A stretch of DNA of 64,000 nucleotides from Stenotrophomonas maltophilia. Its GTDB lineage: Bacteria; Pseudomonadota; Gammaproteobacteria; Xanthomonadales; Xanthomonadaceae. Shown one piece after another: positions 17,987 through 25,372 of this stretch (position 1 is the stretch's first letter; each line of letters starts with the position of its first letter). The translations under genes were made by a program, and so were the position numbers. The notes below the pieces were generated by a model. That model did not search any database. It had not been told where the DNA came from and saw nothing but the letters and a program-made list of their open reading frames with translations. Location: the NCBI RefSeq assembly GCF_003205835.1, contig NZ_CP029773.1, positions 4,062,501 to 4,126,500 of the forward strand. The letters run 5' to 3'.

Positions 17987-18958
17987 ATGACCCTGCGTCC
18001 CTTGCCGCTACGCGGCGCCCTGCTGCTGGCCCTGTCGTCCCTGCCGCTGGCCGCGCTGGCCGAAGCCACTTCGCCCGCCCCCACCCAGCAGGTCCCCGGC
18101 GTCTACCACCAGCGCATCGGAGCGCTGCAGGTCACCGCCCTGTTCGACGGCGTGGTCGCACTGGGCCGGCAGGAAGTGGTCGACGTGCCGCCAACGCTGG
18201 TCAGCCGCCTGCTGGAGGGCCGCTACGTGCCTGAAGACAAGAAGGGCCTGCAGACCGCGATCAACGCCTTCCTGGTGCGCCAGGGCAACCACCTGACCCT
18301 GGTCGATACCGGCACCGCGCAGTGCTTCGGCCCCGGCCTGGGCCAGGTGCTGGGCAACCTGCGCGCCTCCGGCGTGGACCCGGCCGAGGTGGATGAGGTG
18401 CTGCTGACCCACGCCCATCCGGACCATCTGTGCGGCGTGCTCGACGCGCAGGGCAAGCCGGCCTACCCGAATGCCACGGTGTGGCTGTCCAAGGCCGATG
18501 CCGATTACTGGCTCAATCCGGCCAGCGAGGCCACCGCGCCGAAGGGGGTGCGCTTCGCCTTCCCGCTGGCGCGCAACGCGGTGGCGCCGTACCAGACCAG
18601 CGGCCACCTGCGCACGTTCAGCCCCGGCGATGCCCTGCCCGGTGGCGCGGTGGCGATGGATACCCATGGCCACACGCCCGGCCATGTCTCCTACCGGTTC
18701 GACAGCCAGGGCCAGTCGCTGCTGGTGTGGGGCGATGTGCTGCACTTCCATGCGGTGCAGTTCGCCCACCCGGAAGCCGCGTTCGAGGCCGATTCGGACC
18801 GCAAGGCGGCCACCGCCAGCCGTCGCAGCCTGCTGCAGCAGGCCACCGCCCACGGTTGGTGGGTGGCCGGTGCACACCTGCCGTTCCCCGGCCTGGGCCA
18901 TGTGCGCAGCGAAGGCCAGGCCTATGCCTGGGTGCCGGCGGAGTATTCGCCGTTGTGA
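17987..18958 (+). CDS. Secreted metallo-beta-lactamase-fold hydrolase of the methyl parathion hydrolase family
   Basis: The 323-residue protein has a signal peptide (about 1-25, LPLAALAEA). Its zinc motif His142-Ala-His144-Pro-Asp146-His147 (LLTHAHPDHLCG) is followed by HGHTPGHVSYRF, GDVLHFHAVQF, and a last ligand in AGAHLPFPGLGH. Length, signal peptide and the phrases LVDTGTAQCFGP, HTPGH and PGLGHVR.EG..Y..VP..Y match methyl parathion hydrolase from Stenotrophomonas/Ochrobactrum as I recall it. The likely native activity is lactone or phosphotriester hydrolysis in the periplasm; the substrate is not shown by context. Confidence 0.8.
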   Translation: MTLRPLPLRGALLLALSSLPLAALAEATSPAPTQQVPGVYHQRIGALQVTALFDGVVALGRQEVVDVPPTLVSRLLEGRYVPEDKKGLQTAINAFLVRQGNHLTLVDTGTAQCFGPGLGQVLGNLRASGVDPAEVDEVLLTHAHPDHLCGVLDAQGKPAYPNATVWLSKADADYWLNPASEATAPKGVRFAFPLARNAVAPYQTSGHLRTFSPGDALPGGAVAMDTHGHTPGHVSYRFDSQGQSLLVWGDVLHFHAVQFAHPEAAFEADSDRKAATASRRSLLQQATAHGWWVAGAHLPFPGLGHVRSEGQAYAWVPAEYSPL

Positions 18959-18962
18959 GGGT

Positions 18963-19021
18963 GTGCCGACCAAGGTCGGCACCCACCCGATCCGGTAGCG
19001 CCCGGCTGCCAGCCGGGCGAC
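18963..19021. repeat. Two SMAG-type palindromes
   Basis: GTGCCGACC-AA-GGTCGGCAC (18963-18982) and GTAG-CGCCCGGCT-GCC-AGCCGGGCG (18995-19020) lie between convergent genes, and may serve as the 3' end of both transcripts. Confidence 0.65.
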
Positions 19022-19031
19022 GGGGGAGCGC

Positions 19032-19634
19032 TTACTCCAACCCCAGCCAGCCGCCGATCACGCCGCGGGCTTCATCCACGCCGGTGCGGTCTTCGCCGGA
19101 GAACACCTGCACGCTGACGCTGTCGCCGTAGGCCGAGTGCAGTTCCTTGCGCACTTTCTGCAGGGTCTGCATCTGCTGGCTGCGGCTGAGCTTGTCGGCC
19201 TTGGTCAGCAGCGCGTGCGCCGGCAAACCGCGCTGCACGGCATAGGACAGCATCTGCCGGTCGTAGTCCTTCAGCGGATGGCGGATGTCCATCACCACCA
19301 CCAGCCCCTTCAGGGCCTCGCGGGTGCGGAAATACTTGTCGATGAAGGCCTGCCAGTGCGCCTGCAGGTCCAGCGGCACCTTGGCGTAGCCGTAACCGGG
19401 CAGATCGACCAGATGGGCTTCCGGGGTGATCTGGAAGAACACCAGCTGCTGGGTGCGGCCGGGGGTCTTGGAGACACGGGCCAGCGCGTTCTGGCGGGTC
19501 AGCGCGTTGAGCGCACTGGACTTGCCGGCGTTGGAGCGGCCGGCGAAGGCCACTTCGGCCCCTTCGTCGGGCGGCAGCTGCCGCACGTTGTGGGCCGAAA
19601 GGTGGTAACGGGCGCGTTCGATGAGCAATGACAT
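19032..19634 (-). CDS. engB: Ribosome biogenesis GTPase EngB/YihA/YsxC
   Basis: The 200-residue essential GTPase assists late 50S-subunit assembly. G motifs are visible: G1 GRSNAGKSS (about 35), G2 region TPGRTQ, G3 DLPGYGYAKV, and G4 TKADK. The length equals the family norm. The start ATG 19634 gives the standard MSLLIERARYHLSA beginning. It is divergent from cytochrome c4, a neighbourhood conserved in Xanthomonadaceae. Confidence 0.95.
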   Translation of the reverse strand: MSLLIERARYHLSAHNVRQLPPDEGAEVAFAGRSNAGKSSALNALTRQNALARVSKTPGRTQQLVFFQITPEAHLVDLPGYGYAKVPLDLQAHWQAFIDKYFRTREALKGLVVVMDIRHPLKDYDRQMLSYAVQRGLPAHALLTKADKLSRSQQMQTLQKVRKELHSAYGDSVSVQVFSGEDRTGVDEARGVIGGWLGLE

Positions 19635-19790
19635 GCGCCTAGGATCGCATGTTGCGGCGCCGCGCGCCCGTGCCGGCGGCCTTTGCGGGCATTTTGCTGC
19701 ACTGCTGCGTTGACCGTGCGCGGAAACGGCGTTGATAATCCGGGCGATGCCGGCGGCCGCCGCCCGGCCCGGTCCATACGGAGCTTTAGC

Positions 19791-20591
19791 ATGCGCCACG
19801 CTCGCGTTCTTGCCGTATCCGCCCTTGCCACTGCTGTAGTCGTTGCCGCTGCTGCGTTCGCGCAGACCACGTTGACCCCGCTGCCCGACAACGGGCCGAT
19901 CAACACCGCCTCGCTGGAGGTGGATTTCAGCAAGACCCACTGGGGCGATGCCAAGGCCGGCCAGACCAAGGCCTCGGCCTGCGCGGCCTGCCATGGCGCC
20001 GACGGCAATTCCACGGTGGAGATGTACCCGTCCATCGCCGGCCAGAGCGAACGTTACGTGGCCCAGCAGATGGCCCTGATCGCCAATGGCCAGCGCAGCT
20101 CCGGTGCGGCGGTGGCGATGGTGCCGTTCGTGCAGAACCTCACCCCGCAGGACATGCGCGACATCGGCGCGTTCTTCGCCACGCAGAAGGCCACCGCCGG
20201 CATCGCCGACGACACCCTGGTTGCCGACGGCCCCTACAAGGGCATGAAGTTCTACGAGATCGGCCAGCAGCTGTACCGCGGTGGCGACGCCAAGCGCGGC
20301 CTGCCGGCCTGCATGGCCTGCCACGGCCCCAGTGGCGCCGGCAATCCGGGCCCGGCCTATCCGCACATCGGTGGCCAGCACGCCAACTATGTCGCGCGGC
20401 GCCTGCAGGAATACCAGGCCGGGCAGACCCACGAGACCGACAAGGCGCACTTCCAGATCATGGCCACGGTCGCGCAGAAGCTCAGCGAGCAGGAGGTGCA
20501 GGCGCTGTCGAGCTACCTGCAGGGCCTGCACAACAAGGCCGACGACGTTGCCGTGACGACCACGCCGGCACAACCGGCTGCCGCGCCCTGA
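19791..20591 (+). CDS. Dihaem cytochrome c4
   Basis: The 266-residue periplasmic protein has a signal peptide (cleavage near AFA/QTT, residue 24) and two haem c sites, CAACH (64-68) and CMACH (174-178). Methionines MVPFVQ and IMATVAQ are the probable distal haem ligands. The two-domain layout is that of cytochrome c4, which carries electrons from the bc1 complex to terminal oxidases. The C-terminal tail TTTPAQPAAAP is low-complexity. GGAG lies upstream of ATG 19791. An intrinsic terminator separates it from dsbA. Confidence 0.92.
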   Translation: MRHARVLAVSALATAVVVAAAAFAQTTLTPLPDNGPINTASLEVDFSKTHWGDAKAGQTKASACAACHGADGNSTVEMYPSIAGQSERYVAQQMALIANGQRSSGAAVAMVPFVQNLTPQDMRDIGAFFATQKATAGIADDTLVADGPYKGMKFYEIGQQLYRGGDAKRGLPACMACHGPSGAGNPGPAYPHIGGQHANYVARRLQEYQAGQTHETDKAHFQIMATVAQKLSEQEVQALSSYLQGLHNKADDVAVTTTPAQPAAAP

Positions 20592-20648
20592 CCACCGCTG
20601 GTCGGCCCGGGCCGCCACTGCGGCCCTCGCCTGCGGTATGTTTCCTTC

Positions 20649-20679
20649 ACGCCGGCGACCGCGCCGGCGTTGCTTTTTT
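20649..20679 (+). terminator. Intrinsic terminator
   Basis: ACGCCGGCG (20649-20657), loop ACCG, CGCCGGCGT (20662-20670), then TGCTTTTTT. It ends the cytochrome c4 transcript just upstream of dsbA. Confidence 0.85.
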
Positions 20680-20697
20680 CAACGGAGATGCGTGTCG

Positions 20698-21348
20698 ATG
20701 AGGTTGATTTCCCGCCTGCTGTTGTCCGTGCTGGTGCTGCTGCCGCTGGTAGCCTGCGCCGCCACTCCCGCCAATGCCCCGCTGGTCGAGGGCAAAGACT
20801 ACGAGCGCATCGCCCAGCCGGGTCCGTTCCAGCCGCTGGCCGGCAAGATCGAGGTGGTCGAAGTCTTCGGTTACACCTGCCCGCACTGCGCCCACTTCGA
20901 ACCGCAGCTGGAAGCCTGGGCGGCCAAGCTGCCGGCCGACGTGCGCTTCACCCCGGTCCCGGCCGCCTTCGGTGGTGCCTGGGATGCCTGGGCGCTGGCC
21001 TATTACGCCGCTGACGAAGTCGGCGTGGCCAAGCGCAGCCACGCCGCCGTGTTCAAGGCCCTGCACGAACAGGGTTCGCTGCCGATGCAGAACGTCTCGG
21101 CCGATGAGCTCGCCACCTTCTACAAGGCCTATGGCGTCACTCCGGACCGCTACATCCAGGCCCTGCGCGGCGAGGCCGTGCAGAAGAAGGTCGATGCCGC
21201 CCGCGCGTTCGCCCAGCGCACCAAGGTGCCGGGCACCCCGGCCATCATCATCAATGGCCAGTACCTGGTGCGCGGCAACAGCTTCGACGACCAGCTGCGC
21301 ATCGCCTCGGCCTTGATCGCCCAGGCCCGCGCCGCCCGCGGCCGCTGA
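20698..21348 (+). CDS. dsbA: Thiol:disulfide interchange lipoprotein DsbA (copy 1)
   Basis: The 216-residue oxidase introduces disulfides into exported proteins. The signal peptide ends in the lipobox LVAC with Cys20, so it is probably a membrane-anchored lipoprotein, as in Neisseria and Xanthomonas. The active site CPHC (61-64) is in FGYTCPHCAHF, and the cis-proline loop is KVPGTPAIIINGQYL. ATG 20698 follows GGAG. A second paralogue follows on the same strand, but a hairpin separates them. Confidence 0.92.
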   Translation: MRLISRLLLSVLVLLPLVACAATPANAPLVEGKDYERIAQPGPFQPLAGKIEVVEVFGYTCPHCAHFEPQLEAWAAKLPADVRFTPVPAAFGGAWDAWALAYYAADEVGVAKRSHAAVFKALHEQGSLPMQNVSADELATFYKAYGVTPDRYIQALRGEAVQKKVDAARAFAQRTKVPGTPAIIINGQYLVRGNSFDDQLRIASALIAQARAARGR

Positions 21349-21404
21349 ACCAACGCCCACCACCGACACGGCGCTGTCGCCGCCGCATGTCATCATTTCC
21401 CTCT

Positions 21405-21425
21405 GGCCGGCGCCTGACGCCGGCC
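21405..21425 (+). terminator. Hairpin between the two dsbA genes
   Basis: GGCCGGCG (21405-21412), CCTGA loop, CGCCGGCC (21418-21425), without a T-run. It could attenuate read-through from the first into the second dsbA gene. Confidence 0.45.
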
Positions 21426-21454
21426 CCACCTTTCCAGATGCTGGAGACGTTTCC

Positions 21455-22288
21455 ATGAAGATCCGTTACGCCCTCGCACTCGCAGCGCTGCTGCCGATCC
21501 TGGCGGCCTGCAAGGCCGACGACGGCAGCACCAACACCACCGCGGCCCCGGCCGAACCGGCGACCGCTCCGGCCACCACCGAGCCCGCCGCTGCACCGGC
21601 CGCGGGCAGCGAAGGCACCGCTCCGGCTGCCGCCGAAGGCGAGAAGGCCCCAGCCGAAGCCGCACCGGCTGCCGCACCGGCTCCGAGCACCGCCGCGCTG
21701 ACCGGCCCGGCTCCGGTGGAAGGCGCCGATTACCAGGTCATCCCGAACGGCCAGCCGTTCCAGCCGGCCGCCGGCAAGATCGAAGTGACCGAGATCTTCG
21801 GCTATGTCTGCCCGGCCTGCGCCGCATTCCAGCCGCTGGTCGGCCCGTGGAAGGCCGGCCTGCCGAGCGACGTGAACTTCGTCTACGTGCCGGCCATGTT
21901 CGGCGGCACCTGGGATGACTACGCCCGTGCCTTCTACGCCGCGCAGACCCTGGGCGTGCAGGAGAAGACCCACGAAGCGCTGTACGCCGCCATCCACTCG
22001 CAGAAGACCCTGAAGGGCGAGCGTGGCCGTGATTCGGTGGACGACATTGCCAAGTTCTACGGTGCCTACGGCGTGGATCCGAAGCAGTTCGCCGCCACCA
22101 TGGGCAGCTTCGCGGTGAACGCCAAGACCAACTCGGCCAAGCAGTTCGCCCAGCGCAGCCAGATCAGCGGCACCCCGTCGATCATCGTCAACGGCAAGTA
22201 CCTGGTGAAGGGCAAGAGCTTCCCGGACATGCTGCGCATTGCCGACCACCTGATCGCCCGCGAACGCGGTGCGGCCCAGGCTCACTGA
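21455..22288 (+). CDS. DsbA-family thiol:disulfide lipoprotein (copy 2) with long Ala/Pro linker
   Basis: The 277-residue protein has a lipobox LAAC with Cys19. A roughly 65-residue linker rich in Ala, Pro, Glu and Thr (about 25-88) follows, then a DsbA domain. The active site is CPAC (119-122, FGYVCPACAAF) instead of CPHC, and the cis-proline loop is ISGTPSIIVNGKYL. The His-to-Ala change in the dipeptide should lower oxidising power compared with copy 1. The linker would hold the catalytic domain away from the membrane. Confidence 0.9.
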   Translation: MKIRYALALAALLPILAACKADDGSTNTTAAPAEPATAPATTEPAAAPAAGSEGTAPAAAEGEKAPAEAAPAAAPAPSTAALTGPAPVEGADYQVIPNGQPFQPAAGKIEVTEIFGYVCPACAAFQPLVGPWKAGLPSDVNFVYVPAMFGGTWDDYARAFYAAQTLGVQEKTHEALYAAIHSQKTLKGERGRDSVDDIAKFYGAYGVDPKQFAATMGSFAVNAKTNSAKQFAQRSQISGTPSIIVNGKYLVKGKSFPDMLRIADHLIARERGAAQAH

Positions 22289-22311
22289 GCCAAGAGAAGC
22301 GTTTCCCGGCC

Positions 22312-23079
22312 GTGAATTCCCCCCGTACACGGACCCTGCGCTTGCTGACGGCCAACATCCAGGCCGGCTCAAGTACCCGCCGCTACAGCGACTATGTGAC
22401 CCGCAGCTGGTCACATGCGCTGCCGGCGGGCCGCAAGCGCAGCAGCCTGGACGCGATCGCCACCCTGGCGCGTGAACATGACATCGTCGGCCTGCAGGAG
22501 GCCGACCCGGGCAGCCTGCGCTCGGGCTTCACCAACCAGACCCACTACCTGGCCCAGCGTGCCGGCTTCAACTACTGGAGCCACCAGCCGAACCGGCGCA
22601 TGGGCGGGGTCGCCTCCAGCGCCAACGGCCTGCTGAGCAAGCTGGAACCGGTGGAAGTGCAGGACCACGCCCTGCCCGGCCGCATCGGCGGGCGCGGCGT
22701 GCTGCTGGCCAAGTTCGGCGACGGCGCCGATGGCCTGGCGGTAGCGGTGGCCCATCTGTCGCTGGGCGCGGGTTCGCGGATGTCGCAGCTGGGCTTCATT
22801 GCCGAGCTGCTGTCCGACCATCCCAACGCCGTGTTGATGGGCGACTTCAACTGCCTGGCCGAACGCCCGGAAATGCAGGTCCTGTACCAGAAGACCCGGC
22901 TGCAGCCTCCCGGCTGCATCGTGCCGACCTTCCCCAGCTGGCGCCCCGACCGCGCCATTGACCATATCCTGGTCAGCAGTGGCCTGCAGACCCGCACCGT
23001 GGAAGCCGTACCGGCCGCATTCTCCGATCACCTCGCCCTGGCGATGGCGATCGACGTCCCGGCCGACGCCCTGCGCTGA
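22312..23079 (+). CDS. Endonuclease/exonuclease/phosphatase family protein
   Basis: The 255-residue protein has the EEP fold motifs: LRLLTANIQAG at the start, the metal-binding Glu in VGLQEADPG, MGDFNC near residue 180, RAIDHILVS, and the final SDHLALAM. These are the catalytic Asn/Glu/Asp/His residues of DNase I-like metal hydrolases. It starts at GTG 22312, 23 bp after the DsbA gene. It could act on DNA, phospholipid headgroups or phosphoinositides; none is indicated. No signal peptide is visible. Confidence 0.88.
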   Translation: MNSPRTRTLRLLTANIQAGSSTRRYSDYVTRSWSHALPAGRKRSSLDAIATLAREHDIVGLQEADPGSLRSGFTNQTHYLAQRAGFNYWSHQPNRRMGGVASSANGLLSKLEPVEVQDHALPGRIGGRGVLLAKFGDGADGLAVAVAHLSLGAGSRMSQLGFIAELLSDHPNAVLMGDFNCLAERPEMQVLYQKTRLQPPGCIVPTFPSWRPDRAIDHILVSSGLQTRTVEAVPAAFSDHLALAMAIDVPADALR

Positions 23080-23147
23080 AAAAAGGGGACGGAGGGGATT
23101 AAGTCGTTTGTGCCACAAACGACTTAATCCCCTCCGTCCCCTTTTTT
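23079..23147. terminator. 34-bp perfect palindrome between convergent genes
   Basis: Arms 23079-23112 and 23114-23147 are exact complements with one base (C, 23113) at the centre. The outer A6 and T6 give an intrinsic terminator on both strands. The arms run from the last base of one stop codon to the last base of the other. The inner part carries GGGGACGGAGGGGATTAAG, a REP-like sequence. Confidence 0.85.
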
Positions 23148-24022
23148 CATGCGGTGACCGGCACCTTCAGCCGCCGCGCGGTCATCGTGCTGCCCACCGA
23201 GGCCAGCACCGTGCAGCCGATCGCCAGCCACTGCAGCCCGTGCAGGTGCTCGTGCAGCAGCAGCATCGCCCACAGCGCGGCCACCGCCGGCTCCATGCTG
23301 ATCAGGATCCCGAAGGTCTCCTTGGGCAGGCGCTTGAGCGCCATCATCTCCAGCGACATCGGAATCGCGCTGGAGACCAGCGCTACCAGCAGGCCGGCCG
23401 CCAGGATCTTCGGATCGAGCAGTGCGGCGCCGGCATGCACCACGCCCACCGGTACCACCACCAGCGACGCCGCCAGCAGCCCCAGCGACACCGAATGCCC
23501 GGCGTGCAGGTGGCCGGCACGCTTGCCGAACACGATGTACAGGCCCCAGCACGCCGCCGCACCCATGGCATACAGCACCCCGGCCGGATCCAGCGCCGGG
23601 CCGCCACCGATCGGCAACAGCAACAGCAGCCCCACCGCCGCGCAGCCCACCCACAGGAAGTCGATCGGTCGTCGTGATGACAGCATCGCCACCGTCAGTG
23701 GCCCTGTGAACTCGATGGCGACCGCGATGCCGAAGGGAATCGTGCGCAGGGCCATGTAGAACAGCAGGTTCATCAGGCCCAGGGTGAGCCCGTAGCGCAG
23801 GATGGTGATCGCATCCACGCGGCTGGTCTTCCAGCGCCATGGCCGCCAGAACAGCAGCAGCAACAGCGCCGAGAAGCCCACGCGCAGCGCGCTGGTGCCC
23901 TGCGCGCCGATCAGCGGGAACAGGTTTTTTGCGTAGGAGGTGCCGATGGCCAGCGAGGTGACCGAGCCGAGCACCGCCAGCGCCGGCAACATCGGCGCGA
24001 GTCGTGAGGTCTGCATGCGCAA
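23147..24022 (-). CDS. rhtA: Threonine/homoserine exporter RhtA-like (EamA/DMT family)
   Basis: The 291-residue inner-membrane protein has ten hydrophobic segments in two EamA halves. Landmarks shared with RhtA are YAKNLFPLIGAQGTSALR, FGIAVAIEFTGPL, SSRRPIDFLW, ACWGLYIVFGKRAG and IPMSLEMMALKRLP followed by ETFGILISMEPA. RhtA exports threonine, homoserine and related amino acids. It diverges from an Lrp/AsnC-type regulator 66 bp away, as expected for an amino-acid exporter and its sensor. The start ATG 24022 is the first Met before the first segment. Confidence 0.88.
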   Translation of the reverse strand: MRMQTSRLAPMLPALAVLGSVTSLAIGTSYAKNLFPLIGAQGTSALRVGFSALLLLLFWRPWRWKTSRVDAITILRYGLTLGLMNLLFYMALRTIPFGIAVAIEFTGPLTVAMLSSRRPIDFLWVGCAAVGLLLLLPIGGGPALDPAGVLYAMGAAACWGLYIVFGKRAGHLHAGHSVSLGLLAASLVVVPVGVVHAGAALLDPKILAAGLLVALVSSAIPMSLEMMALKRLPKETFGILISMEPAVAALWAMLLLHEHLHGLQWLAIGCTVLASVGSTMTARRLKVPVTA

Positions 24023-24088
24023 AGTCTATTGCGCCGGCGCCGAGCACTTGGCTCAATTGACAGCCCGTTCGTGCAACTTCTGCTCGCC

Positions 24089-24571
24089 ATGGCCACCGCC
24101 CCCGTGCTCGACAGTTTCGACCGCGCCATCCTCGACCTGCTGCAGCGGGACAACACCCTGCCGCAGCGCGAAATCGCCGAGGCCGTGCACCTGTCCCCCC
24201 CGGCCGTGCAGCGCCGCATCAAGCGCCTGCAGGACAGCGGCGTGATCGCGGCCAATGTAGCGGTGGTCGCCTCCGCCAAGGTCGGGCGGCCGCTGACCAT
24301 CATCGTCGAGGTGCGCGTGGTCAGCGAGCAGCGCGAGCGGGTGGCGCCGTTCAAGCGCCGCGTACAGGACGACCCGGCCGTGCAGCAGTGCTACTCGATC
24401 ACCGGCGATGGCGATTTCCTGCTGTTGCTTTCGGCGGCGTCGATGGAGGAGTACGAGGCGATCACCGAGCGCTTGTTCGGTGGCGATGACAACATCGAGC
24501 GCTTCCGTACCTCGGTGGCACTGGGCACCTTGAAGCGGAGTTTCGAGGTCCCGCTGGCACCGGTTCTGTAG
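24089..24571 (+). CDS. Lrp/AsnC-family transcriptional regulator
   Basis: The 160-residue protein has an N-terminal helix-turn-helix (FDRAILDLLQRDNTLPQREIAEAVHLSPPAVQRRIKRLQDSG, split over about 8-50) and a C-terminal RAM effector domain. It diverges from rhtA and probably controls it in response to an amino acid. The start ATG 24089 fits the family length; upstream codons overlap the rhtA promoter. Its TAG stop codon is supplied by the GTAG of a SMAG repeat. Confidence 0.92.
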   Translation: MATAPVLDSFDRAILDLLQRDNTLPQREIAEAVHLSPPAVQRRIKRLQDSGVIAANVAVVASAKVGRPLTIIVEVRVVSEQRERVAPFKRRVQDDPAVQQCYSITGDGDFLLLLSAASMEEYEAITERLFGGDDNIERFRTSVALGTLKRSFEVPLAPVL

Positions 24572-24637
24572 CGTCGAGCCATGCTCGACTGCGCCTTTAC
24601 CGCAGAGCAACAGCCGTCGAGCATGGCTCGACGCTAC
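24568..24637. repeat. Inverted pair of SMAG repeats
   Basis: GTAG-CGTCGAGCC-AT-GCTCGACT (24568-24590) faces a second copy ending GCTAC (to 24637). The facing pair can fold into one long hairpin. The first GTAG contains the stop codon of the Lrp gene. Confidence 0.85.
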
Positions 24638-24648
24638 AGTCGGAGACC

Positions 24649-25200
24649 ATGAGCACTCCGTCCTCTCCTGCCGGTCGCCTGCGCCGCTGGCTGCTGCGCG
24701 GTCTGTGGCTGGCCATTGCCGTCGTTGCGATGATGGCGTTGTGGAACAGTCCCTGGGCCGCCGCACCAAAGATGCTGTGGACACTCGCGCAGATGCCGCC
24801 GGCCACCGAACTCCCGGTGCCGGTGGAGGGTGTGCGCCCCCGCCAGATCGCCGATACCTTCGGCGCGCCGCGCGGCCGCGACCGCTCCCACGCCGGCATC
24901 GACATCTTCGCCCAGCGCGGCACGCCGGTGCGCAGCGTCACTGCCGGCGTCATCGCGGATGTCAGCGAACGCGGCCTCGGTGGTCGCCAGGTCTGGGTGA
25001 TCGGGCCCGGGCGGGAACGCTACTACTACGCGCATCTGGAAGGCTGGGCCGAGGGCCTGGCGCGCGGCCAAGTGGTGCGGGCCGGTGACCTGCTCGGCCA
25101 TGTGGGCGACAGCGGCAATGCCAAGGGCACACCGCCGCATCTGCACTGGGGCATCTACGGCTCGAACGGCCCTCGCGACCCGTTGCCGCTGCTGCGCTGA
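24649..25200 (+). CDS. M23-family metallopeptidase (LytM-like), membrane-anchored
   Basis: The 183-residue protein has an N-terminal signal anchor (about 13-35, LRGLWLAIAVVAMMALW). The M23 domain follows, with the zinc ligands in SHAGIDIFAQRGTPV (His and Asp) and PPHLHWGIYG (HxH). All zinc and catalytic residues are present, so it is probably an active periplasmic peptidoglycan endopeptidase, not a degenerate activator. The start ATG 24649 lies 12 bp after the SMAG pair; no gene follows closely on the strand. Confidence 0.9.
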   Translation: MSTPSSPAGRLRRWLLRGLWLAIAVVAMMALWNSPWAAAPKMLWTLAQMPPATELPVPVEGVRPRQIADTFGAPRGRDRSHAGIDIFAQRGTPVRSVTAGVIADVSERGLGGRQVWVIGPGRERYYYAHLEGWAEGLARGQVVRAGDLLGHVGDSGNAKGTPPHLHWGIYGSNGPRDPLPLLR

Positions 25201-25241
25201 ACGCTGTTGCGCACCCGCGGACCGATCTGTTCATGATTTGT

Positions 25242-25262
25242 AAATAGGAATAGTTCGTATTA
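25242..25262 (+). promoter_or_regulatory. Possible Fur box
   Basis: AAATAGGAATAGTTCGTATTA lies about 110 bp upstream of a siderophore-receptor gene in a locally AT-rich stretch. It loosely matches the three-hexamer Fur pattern. The match is weak, and position is the main support. Confidence 0.4.
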
Positions 25263-25372
25263 CCATTTCTTTCGTTTCCGGTGGTGCCAGGACGGCCTGC
25301 CCGCCCTTCCCCTACCCGTAGCGCATCGCCTCCTGGATGACGGTCGAACGCGCGTGCTCGTCCAGGACTCCC

